From NCBI GenBank assembly GCA_017458225.1, contig JAFTFX010000002.1:1-64000 (forward strand): a DNA stretch of 64,000 bases. The letters run 5' to 3'. This document shows positions 50,784 to 58,271 of this stretch, in pieces. The notes beneath the pieces were generated by a model, which made no database searches, was not told where the DNA came from, and worked only from the letters and a program-made list of their open reading frames with translations. How positions within the stretch are numbered: position 1 is the first letter of the stretch; the number at the start of each line of letters is the position of its first letter. Position numbers and translations under genes: made by a program. Source of the DNA: Prevotella sp. (lineage in GTDB: Bacteria > Bacteroidota > Bacteroidia > Bacteroidales > Bacteroidaceae).

Positions 50784-51854
50784 ATGAAAAACCCTTTTAA
50801 ATTCGGCACGATTGTAGAAGGAGAGTTCTTCACAGACCGTGTACAAGAGCTTCGCGAGATTCAGCAATTGTTGAACAGCGAGAACCATTTGGTACTCATT
50901 AGTCCGCGCAGGTTTGGCAAATCAAGTTTAGTTATTAATGCAGTCAAGCAGACTTCGCGTCCCTACATCATGCTCAACCTGCAGAATGTCACCAGCACGG
51001 AAGACTTTGCTGCTCGCCTGCTAAAAGCACTTTTCAAGCTATATCCATGGGAAAAACTGAAGCACCTGATGAAACACTTCCGCATCGTACCCACCATTAC
51101 TACAAATCCGGTTACCGATGGAGTGGAGGTGTCGTTCCAGCCCGTTGTTGACACTAACGTCCTGTTGGAAGATGCCATGGATATGCTCGAAAAAGCGAGT
51201 ACGCCAGAGAATCGCTTGGTGGTCATACTCGACGAGTTTCAAGAAGTCACTCAGATAGCAAAGGGACTGGACAAGAAACTACGTGCCATCATGCAGCAAC
51301 AGAACCAACTGAACTATATCTTCCTCGGAAGCCAAGAGTCGATGATGGAGGAAATTTTCGAGCGAAAGAAATCACCATTCTATCATTTCGGCACACTCAT
51401 GCGCTTAGGAAAGATACCCTATACAGATTTTTTTGATTATATTACAGAGCGCTTGTCACCTGTTTTCCCTTCCACGCACAAGTCTATTGCGGAGAGTATT
51501 CTCCAATTTACCGGCCAGCATCCTTATTATACCCAACAATTGTCCTCTCAAGTATGGGAACTGGGCTACTATGAGCAGGAAGTCAATGATGTCGTGTCAT
51601 TAGCTATTGACCGTCAAGTCCATGTACACGATTTGGATTTCGAACGTCTTTGGGTCCGTTTCAATCGCATGGACAAGCGCATGATGCTTATATTGAGCCA
51701 AAGCCAAAATCCTCTTCAAGACCACCGGTTGCCTACAAGTACTGCGTTCAGTGCTATTAAGCGTCTTATGAAGACCGGTTTTGTGATACGAACGGACAAT
51801 TATGAGATAGAAGATCCTTTCTTTAAGCTGTGGATTATCAAGAATGCTGCATAA
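50784..51854 (+). CDS. AAA+ ATPase of the archaeal ATPase / PF01637 type
   Basis: A 356-residue ATPase. It opens KFGTIVEGEFFTDRVQELREI, has Walker A SPRRFGKSSL, Walker B RLVVILDEFQEV, a sensor-like LNYIFLGSQES, and a C-terminal winged helix (LPTSTAFSAIKRLMKTGFV). Family members in Bacteroidales are numerous, often alone and repeated; their function is unknown, with some proposed as transposon- or DEXX-like partners. Its base composition is lower in GC than the flanking core genes, and it sits between a repeat-rich gap and dus, so it may have been acquired. Confidence 0.85.
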   Translation: MKNPFKFGTIVEGEFFTDRVQELREIQQLLNSENHLVLISPRRFGKSSLVINAVKQTSRPYIMLNLQNVTSTEDFAARLLKALFKLYPWEKLKHLMKHFRIVPTITTNPVTDGVEVSFQPVVDTNVLLEDAMDMLEKASTPENRLVVILDEFQEVTQIAKGLDKKLRAIMQQQNQLNYIFLGSQESMMEEIFERKKSPFYHFGTLMRLGKIPYTDFFDYITERLSPVFPSTHKSIAESILQFTGQHPYYTQQLSSQVWELGYYEQEVNDVVSLAIDRQVHVHDLDFERLWVRFNRMDKRMMLILSQSQNPLQDHRLPTSTAFSAIKRLMKTGFVIRTDNYEIEDPFFKLWIIKNAA

Positions 51855-51900
51855 GATGATTTGTCGAAAAAACATCTTAGAGGGCAGGAGCGAGGGGAAG

Positions 51901-52866
51901 TTATTGATGGTTTGTGCCCAGCAGGGCACGTGTTGACTCGAGAATGGCGGTGAGCTCTTCCACCGTGGTGGCCCGCAGCATGGCGATGCGCGTCTGGCGG
52001 AAGTTGGGGATGGCCTTGAAGATGGGTGTGGCGGCCAGATGGCGACGGGTGTGCAGGATGCCGCGAGTCTCGTCGAGAAACGAGACGTTGATGCGCAGCT
52101 GCTCTTCCAGGATGTCGAGTTTCTGGTCGAACGAGAGGGGCTCGCGGCTGAACAACCAGGGACATCCGAAGGTGGCACGGCCTATCATGACGGCATCGAC
52201 ACCATAGCGCTGGAAAGCTTGGTCGGCCTCTTCACGGGAATGGATGTCGCCATTGCCGATGATGGGGATATGGATGCGTGGATTGGCTTTCACCTCGCCG
52301 ATGAGCGTCCAGTCGGCCTCGCCGGTGTACATCTGACTGCGTGTGCGTCCGTGGATGGTGAGTGCCTGTATGCCACAGTCTTGCAGCTGTTCGGCCAGAG
52401 TGGTGATGATGAGCTGGTCGTGGTTCCACCCCAGACGGGTTTTCACCGTGACGGGCAGGCTGACGGCCTGAACCACCCGGCGTGTAATCTCCAGCATCTT
52501 CGGCAGGTTCTCTTTCTGCAGCATGCCGGCACCAGCCCCCTTGCCGGCCACCTTCTTCACCGGACAGCCGAAGTTCAGGTCGATGAGGTCGGGGCCGGCC
52601 TGCTCAACAATCTTGGCCGCCTCGACCATCGCCTCGATATCGCGGCCGTAGATCTGTATGCCCACAGGGCGCTCGTCGTCGCTGATCTGCAGTTTGCGCA
52701 CGGTGGTCTTCACGTCGCGCACCAAGGCTTCGGCCGACACGAACTCGGTATAGACCATTGCTGCGCCGAACCGCTTGCACAGTCGGCGGAAGCCTATGTC
52801 GGTGACATCCTCCATCGGTGCAAGGAAGAGCGGACGCTCGCCAAAATCAATGGTTCCTATCTTCAT
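51901..52866 (-). CDS. dus: tRNA-dihydrouridine synthase (DusB-like)
   Basis: The flavoenzyme reduces specific uridines in the D-loop of tRNA. The 321-residue protein is a TIM barrel with FLAPMEDVTDIGFRRLCKRFGA, NFGCPVKKVAGKGAGAGML (active-site Cys), TVKTRLGWN, TIHGRTRSQMYTG and GNGDIHSREEADQ, then a helical RNA-binding part. The Cys and the FMN-binding residues are present. It starts 25 nt after the DUF2264 gene. Confidence 0.95.
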   Translation of the reverse strand: MKIGTIDFGERPLFLAPMEDVTDIGFRRLCKRFGAAMVYTEFVSAEALVRDVKTTVRKLQISDDERPVGIQIYGRDIEAMVEAAKIVEQAGPDLIDLNFGCPVKKVAGKGAGAGMLQKENLPKMLEITRRVVQAVSLPVTVKTRLGWNHDQLIITTLAEQLQDCGIQALTIHGRTRSQMYTGEADWTLIGEVKANPRIHIPIIGNGDIHSREEADQAFQRYGVDAVMIGRATFGCPWLFSREPLSFDQKLDILEEQLRINVSFLDETRGILHTRRHLAATPIFKAIPNFRQTRIAMLRATTVEELTAILESTRALLGTNHQ

Positions 52867-52891
52867 GACAGATAATCGGTTGTTGGGTGGA

Positions 52892-54193
52892 CTACCAGCG
52901 ATCCTTCGTTACAATATCGTCGGCCCAGCGGTGATCCTTGGGGAAGGGCTGTCCGCCCCATGCCTTCACCTGTGTCCAGGGCTCGGCTGTTGAGGTCCAG
53001 AACGGATGGTCGGCAGGCAGACCGAGTGGCATCAGCGACAGCGAGGTCATATAGAGCGAGCCATTGTTGGTGTACCAGTCGGCCGTCTCGGGCTGATGTC
53101 CGCAGAAGCCGATGGTGAGAAAACCGCCCTCGTTGTAATTGTTTTGTTCGTCGTACATGCGGTGCATCACCTTCGTCAGAGCGGCGCGCACCTGTCCGTT
53201 CGAAAGTTCCTTCGGCAGTTTCTGATACCAAGCCATCAGGGCCAGCGGCTGCAGGGCAGCCATGCGATAGGGTGTGCTGCGGCCAATGACGGGAAAGGTG
53301 CCCTCGGGCGAGATGAACCGCTCCAGAATGATGCTGAACTTCTGTGCACGCTTCAGGGCGCGGTCGTAGTATTTGCGATACTCCAGACGGGTGTTGGCGC
53401 GTGCATCAATCATGTTCTGCAGCGTCTCCAGATACATGGCGTGGAACACGTAGCTCGAATAGTAGTCGAAGGCGAACACAGGGCCGTCGGCATACCAGCC
53501 GTCGCCCACATACCACTCTTCCACCTTGCGGATGGTGGTCATCACGCGATAGTCGTCGTACTCCTTTAGTCCGACGGCCTTGGCCAGGAAGCTCTCGATG
53601 GTGCTGGAGAAAAGGAACCAGTTGGTATAGGGCGGCTCGATGGCGCGCAACTTCTTGAACTCAGTGATATAGCGCTGCTTGGTCACCTGGTCGAGGGGGA
53701 GCCAGAGTGCATCGTAGGCACGGATGAACGACTCAGCGATATAGGCGGCATCGACCAGGTTCTGCCCACTGGCACCCCACACCAGATAGTCGGGCGACTG
53801 CGGATCGACGCTGTTCTTATAGCTGGCCAAGGCCCACTCGCGGAGTTGCCGGCGCTGCTCCACTTCTTTCTTGTCGGCATCGGTGGCATTCAGCGGCAGC
53901 GTGTCGGGCAGGGCCAGCCAAGGGGCTATGCCTGCCATCAGGCGACCGAAGGTCTCCATGTAGACCACCTTGCGGTTGCGGTTGTCGAACGAGGGCGAAA
54001 ACTCGGTCTGCATGTTCTTCTGCAGTTCGCCGCGAGCCATGTTCTCCAGTACAGGCTGCGACATCTTCCAGGCCTGCTGGCACCAGTATTCACGGTCGGT
54101 AGGCTGAGTGGCAGCCTTCTTCTTCGCTGCCTGAGCCGGAACAGCCAGCAACAGACAGAGAATTATTTGCGCAAAAAAGACAATTCTTTTCAT
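52892..54193 (-). CDS. DUF2264 family secreted glycan-active protein
   Basis: A 433-residue exported protein (signal peptide ending AVPAQA). The family core is an alpha/alpha barrel: FGRLMAGIAPWLALPD, NWFLFSSTIESFLAK, GDGWYADGPVFAFDYYSSYVFHAMYLE and IGRSTPYRMAALQPLALMAW. DUF2264 has been placed among glycoside hydrolases (GH154, as I recall) and is frequent in pectin and arabinan loci. It is the last gene of the cluster with an MFS permease, so it may act on short pectic oligomers in the periplasm. Confidence 0.82.
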   Translation of the reverse strand: MKRIVFFAQIILCLLLAVPAQAAKKKAATQPTDREYWCQQAWKMSQPVLENMARGELQKNMQTEFSPSFDNRNRKVVYMETFGRLMAGIAPWLALPDTLPLNATDADKKEVEQRRQLREWALASYKNSVDPQSPDYLVWGASGQNLVDAAYIAESFIRAYDALWLPLDQVTKQRYITEFKKLRAIEPPYTNWFLFSSTIESFLAKAVGLKEYDDYRVMTTIRKVEEWYVGDGWYADGPVFAFDYYSSYVFHAMYLETLQNMIDARANTRLEYRKYYDRALKRAQKFSIILERFISPEGTFPVIGRSTPYRMAALQPLALMAWYQKLPKELSNGQVRAALTKVMHRMYDEQNNYNEGGFLTIGFCGHQPETADWYTNNGSLYMTSLSLMPLGLPADHPFWTSTAEPWTQVKAWGGQPFPKDHRWADDIVTKDRW

Positions 54194-54217
54194 AGTTATA
54201 TGTTATAAAAGGTGTAT

Positions 54218-55540
54218 CTATTTTTTCTGTGCCTTCTGAGGGTTGAACAGCAGTGCGAACAGCACGCCCACAACCAGTGCGAAGCCGGCAAAGACGAACC
54301 AGCAAGTAGACCACTCGCCCACCAGATAGCCGTTCTCCCACTGACAGAAGCTGTTGACCACCTCGCCGGCAGCCAGCGTACCGATGGTGGCTCCGATTCC
54401 GTTGGTCATCATCATGAAGAGTCCCTGTGCCGATGCCTTGATGCGGGGCTCGCACTCCTGGTCGACGAAGATGCCGCCAGAGACATTGAAGAAGTCGAAG
54501 GCAACGCCATAGACAATGCACGACAGGATGAAGAAGATGACACCCGGCATTGTGGGCTCGCCGATGCCGAAGAACCCGAAGCGGAACACCCAGGCGAACA
54601 TCGACATGAGCATGACGATCTTGATGCCGAAACGCCGCAGGAAGAAAGGTATCAGCAGTATGCAGAAGGCTTCGCTGATCTGCGATATGCTGGTGAGCAG
54701 GGTGGCATTGTCGGCAGCAAACGAGTCGGCAATGGCCGGATCGGGACTTGCATTAAAGCTGGTGAGGAACGGCCCTGCAAAGCCGTTGGTCACCTGCAGG
54801 CACATGCCCAGCAGTGCCGAAAAGATGAAGAACAGGGCCATGCGCTTGGTCTTGAAGAGCTTGAATGCATTCAAGCCCAGGCTCTCCACCAGCGACACCT
54901 TCTCGTCCTTCTTCTCCAACTTGCATTCGGGCAGCGTGAAGCAATAGGCACAGAGCACCATGCTGAGCAGTCCCGACACGAAGAACTGCATATAGGTGTA
55001 CTGGAACTTATGGGCATTGTCGGCCAGTGTGAAGCCAAAGCCCGTCTCGTCGAAATAGGCACAGTTGACAAACCACATGGTGGCGATGAAGCCCACGGTG
55101 CCCAGCACGCGGATGGGGGGGAAGTCGTTCACGGTGTCGAGAGCGTTATTCTTCAGAATAGTGAAAGCCGTGGTGTTGGCCAGCGCAATGGTAGGCATAT
55201 AGAAGGCCACGCTCAGCGAATAGAGGGCGATGAAGAGCGACTGGTCGGGAAGTTGCTGGCCAAAGCCTGCCTCGGTGCCCAGCCACCAGCAACCGAGCAT
55301 GAATCCGCCTGCCAGCAGATGGCACAGGCCCAGAAGCCGCTGCGGCTGGATATACTTGTCGGCCACGATGCCCATCAGCGTAGGCATGAAGATACTGACG
55401 ATACCCTGGATGGCATAGAACCAGCTGATCTTGTCGCCCAGTCCGGCAGTGCCCAGATAGTTTCCCATACAGGTGAGATAAGCTCCCCAGACAGCAAACT
55501 CCAGGAAGTTCATGATAGCTAAACGAAGTTTCATATTCAT
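54218..55540 (-). CDS. MFS permease, NupG/nucleoside-H+ symporter family
   Basis: A 440-residue inner-membrane permease with twelve predicted helices. It starts LRLAIMNFLEFAVWGAYLTCMG, the typical opening of the NupG-like MFS group, and shows FMPTLMGIVADKYIQPQRLLG between TM2 and TM3. In Bacteroidetes such permeases sit in polysaccharide loci and bring monosaccharides or short glycans inside. Context with DUF2264 and GH43 suggests an arabinose- or pectin-derived sugar rather than a nucleoside (inference). Confidence 0.85.
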   Translation of the reverse strand: MNMKLRLAIMNFLEFAVWGAYLTCMGNYLGTAGLGDKISWFYAIQGIVSIFMPTLMGIVADKYIQPQRLLGLCHLLAGGFMLGCWWLGTEAGFGQQLPDQSLFIALYSLSVAFYMPTIALANTTAFTILKNNALDTVNDFPPIRVLGTVGFIATMWFVNCAYFDETGFGFTLADNAHKFQYTYMQFFVSGLLSMVLCAYCFTLPECKLEKKDEKVSLVESLGLNAFKLFKTKRMALFFIFSALLGMCLQVTNGFAGPFLTSFNASPDPAIADSFAADNATLLTSISQISEAFCILLIPFFLRRFGIKIVMLMSMFAWVFRFGFFGIGEPTMPGVIFFILSCIVYGVAFDFFNVSGGIFVDQECEPRIKASAQGLFMMMTNGIGATIGTLAAGEVVNSFCQWENGYLVGEWSTCWFVFAGFALVVGVLFALLFNPQKAQKK

Positions 55541-55590
55541 TATATGTATTAGGTAGTTTTATAGGTTATGCGGTTTCAGTCAGCATGTCT

Positions 55591-57165
55591 TCAAAGTGGT
55601 TTGGTGGCTTCGAACTGCACCTGATAGGGCCACTGCTCGTTGTTCTGCGACCAGTCGCTGCTGGCCTTTCCGCTGGTCCAAGGGTGAGACCAGTGCTGCG
55701 TGGGGGCACCCATCACCACGAAGAACAAGTTCTTGCAGCTGCCATGACCAGAAGGGATGGTCAGCTCGGCAGTGCCCTCCTGATCGGACGACACTTCACC
55801 ATAGACGCGCGTGTCGTCGCCCATCAAAGCAACGAAAGCATAGCGCCAGCCAGCCCTGTTCTTGTAAACATAATGATAGCCTTCGGCATCGGTCAAGCCC
55901 GTGAAAGAGGCTTTCACCGTGGTGCCTATGGCCGGACGCTGCATGTTGGTGATGTGGTAGCCGTAATTCTGAATACAGGTGGCTGGCGAGGTGCTGTAGA
56001 GTGCCTCGTCGGCATTGACTGCCGTCAGGAAATTCTTGTGCTGGCCAATGCGGTGCTTGGCACGATCGCGCACACCGTCGATGTCCCAGGTGGCCATGCG
56101 CATATAGCCTTCCATCAGCTCGTCGTTGAACTGCTGCTGTGTCAGGCCGTTCAGGCGTATATAGGTTTGAATGGGGTCTTCATAGCGCTGGGTTTCGCGC
56201 CACATGCGACCGATAAAGCTGCGCCCGTGCTTCATGGCCCACCAGTCGTGAATGTAGCAGCAGGCATAGCGCCAGTCCTCGTGCAGCATGTTCAGGTAGT
56301 GGGCGTTCAGGTGCTGCTCAAAATACTCGCCGTCGGTGAACTGTCGGTCGGGGAATATCTGGTAGGCCTGCCAGTCGGCACAGCTCTCCCACCAGCTGTT
56401 GTCGTTGCCGCCGCCCCATCCCCAGCGCCAGCCTCGGTCGTAGTGGCCGGCGGCATCGCTGCCAAGGTCGGCTGAGACAAGATACTGAAAGGTGTGGCCT
56501 ACCTCGTGAGCCACGGTATGGCCGCCACGGGCCACAGCAGCCCATGGGTTGAAGTGGCCGATGCCGGTGTAGCTCCAGGTGCCGTCCGATTCCTGACCGT
56601 CGGTGCCCGAAGCATCGGCACGCCACTCGGTCTGATAGGGAATGTAGAGCTGAACCTTGTACTTGTCGGTGGTAGACTGTCCGGGCACCACAAAGCCTAA
56701 ATCTTCAACATAGGTCGTCCAGCACTTCTCGGCTATTCGGAGCACTTCAGAGGCGCTGGCAGTATTGCCGCCTATGCTGATGCTATTGGGATTGTTGCCA
56801 TAGCGCACGTCCCAGAACACGGCGAAGTGCTCGCTCTCCATGGAGTGAGCAAAGTTGTAGCCAGTGGTGGCAGCCGCGTTCTCATAGTTGGTTCCGCTAT
56901 AGGTGGAGGGCTTCAGCAAATAGCGGCCAGGATCCTGAAAAACCACGTCACAGGCGTTGAGCGGAATGCTCAGGGTGCTTTTGCCTGCCGGTTTGTAGAG
57001 CACCATCGAGGTGGTCTTCAGCTCAATAGAGTCTACATTGGAAATAGCCAAGGTTGTATTCTTGCGGAAGCGGTTGTCGTATCTGATCCATAGCTTTTCC
57101 TGGGCTACTGCCTGCATTGCCATTCCTTGCAAAATCAGGCAGAAGAGAATGATGTTTTTTCTCAT
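55591..57165 (-). CDS. Secreted zinc metallopeptidase-like protein (DUF6055)
   Basis: A 524-residue exported protein (signal peptide ending AVAQ). A beta-rich N-terminal region is followed by a metalloprotease-like domain with GGHTVAHEVGHTFQYLV, the H-E-x-x-H motif of zincins; the third ligand may be the Asp or Glu of WWESCADWQAYQ. The C-terminal 130 residues form a jelly-roll-like region with RAGWRYAFVALMGDD. I assign it to DUF6055 with moderate confidence. It lies between a permease and the GH43 gene; its target is not known. Confidence 0.75.
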   Translation of the reverse strand: MRKNIILFCLILQGMAMQAVAQEKLWIRYDNRFRKNTTLAISNVDSIELKTTSMVLYKPAGKSTLSIPLNACDVVFQDPGRYLLKPSTYSGTNYENAAATTGYNFAHSMESEHFAVFWDVRYGNNPNSISIGGNTASASEVLRIAEKCWTTYVEDLGFVVPGQSTTDKYKVQLYIPYQTEWRADASGTDGQESDGTWSYTGIGHFNPWAAVARGGHTVAHEVGHTFQYLVSADLGSDAAGHYDRGWRWGWGGGNDNSWWESCADWQAYQIFPDRQFTDGEYFEQHLNAHYLNMLHEDWRYACCYIHDWWAMKHGRSFIGRMWRETQRYEDPIQTYIRLNGLTQQQFNDELMEGYMRMATWDIDGVRDRAKHRIGQHKNFLTAVNADEALYSTSPATCIQNYGYHITNMQRPAIGTTVKASFTGLTDAEGYHYVYKNRAGWRYAFVALMGDDTRVYGEVSSDQEGTAELTIPSGHGSCKNLFFVVMGAPTQHWSHPWTSGKASSDWSQNNEQWPYQVQFEATKPL

Positions 57166-57203
57166 TGTGTTTTTATGCTTGTTCGTGAGAAATCAGTGAA
57201 TAC

Positions 57204-58256
57204 TTATCTTACCACCTGTTTCCTGCCGTTCACGATGTAGATGCCTGAACGGCGTGGAGTTGTCGGGAGGGAATTCAGCTTGCGTCCTTGCAGGTCGAAG
57301 ACGGCATCTTCTGACGAATTGCGCAAACTTGCAGGCAGAGCGACGATATCGGTAGTGATGTCTTCGTTCACCCCATTGATATAGAAGCGGATGGGCACAT
57401 CATTTTTGTTGCGCGACAATACGGCCCATGCCGTGAATCCCTTCGTGGTGAAACTCTCGGTGTAGGGAGTAAAGAGCGATGTCTCATCAATGGTGTATGC
57501 CGGACGTGTGGCTGTACCCGACACATTGCGGCTGTAATAGCTTCCTGCGACCGAAAGGCGCACATTGTCTTCCGACGAGCGCAAAGCCGTATTGGAAGGG
57601 CTACTAAGTCCTTGTTTCATGGAAACACCTGCCAACAGCCACACAGGACCTGCCACCTTGGCCTTGCCGTAGGTCTGCGCAGTAGTTGAGCCAGAGAGCA
57701 CATCGGGCTCTTTCGAAGGGCGGATGAGGTATTGCTTGCCCACCGACATGACAACGTCGTCGGTGTCCAGGCCTATAGCCGACAGCTCAACGACTCCTTC
57801 TTCTGTCACCTTGTCGAACTGTGCCACGGCAGCACTCTCACCGAAAGTTTCGAGAACCTGTCGGCCGGTAAGCTCTACAGGCAACGTCAGCGTGTTCCAC
57901 TTCCCCACTACCAGCGAACGGCGCAGGGCCAGCAGACCGAAATTCACGCCATAGTCGGCCTTGAAGGCTGTGCTGTCTTCATCGAGTGAGAAATGGGTGA
58001 CAGCCGCCGTGCGAAGACTCTTGATGTCTGAAAAGTCGAACACCTCGTTCTTCAGTTCAAGCTTTCCGTCGGCGATGTGCAGCATCAACGACTGCTGCGA
58101 GGTGACGATGTGGCGGTCCACCTGCTTGTCGGCTTTGGTGACAACCCACTGGCGACTGTTTTGCAACAGCTGCTCGCGAGTGGTCTGGGCATTGGTGCCC
58201 AGCGCTGTCAGCAGCAGTGATACGCCCAAAAATAATCGTTTGCTCATTGTTGACAT
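57204..58256 (-). CDS. Secreted protein of unknown function with a C-terminal sorting-like tail
   Basis: A 350-residue exported protein (signal peptide ending LGTNAQ). The mature part is beta-rich (WNTLTLPVELTGRQVLETFGE is a motif common in Bacteroidetes secreted proteins) and ends with VFDLQGRKLNSL and RRSGIYIVNGRKQVVR, the tail type shared with three other proteins here. The ATG at 58256 is used; an ATG three codons on is equally good, and a GTG start five codons upstream is unlikely. It is 15 nt after the GH43 stop. Confidence 0.65.
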   Translation of the reverse strand: MSTMSKRLFLGVSLLLTALGTNAQTTREQLLQNSRQWVVTKADKQVDRHIVTSQQSLMLHIADGKLELKNEVFDFSDIKSLRTAAVTHFSLDEDSTAFKADYGVNFGLLALRRSLVVGKWNTLTLPVELTGRQVLETFGESAAVAQFDKVTEEGVVELSAIGLDTDDVVMSVGKQYLIRPSKEPDVLSGSTTAQTYGKAKVAGPVWLLAGVSMKQGLSSPSNTALRSSEDNVRLSVAGSYYSRNVSGTATRPAYTIDETSLFTPYTESFTTKGFTAWAVLSRNKNDVPIRFYINGVNEDITTDIVALPASLRNSSEDAVFDLQGRKLNSLPTTPRRSGIYIVNGRKQVVR

Positions 58257-58271
58257 GTTATGAAAATTCAC

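Noticed and set aside
50784..51854. The AAA ATPase and the inverted repeats as a defence island or insertion sequence
   Set aside because: No nuclease, methylase or transposase is adjacent, and such ATPases are common single genes in Bacteroidales; no target duplication was seen.
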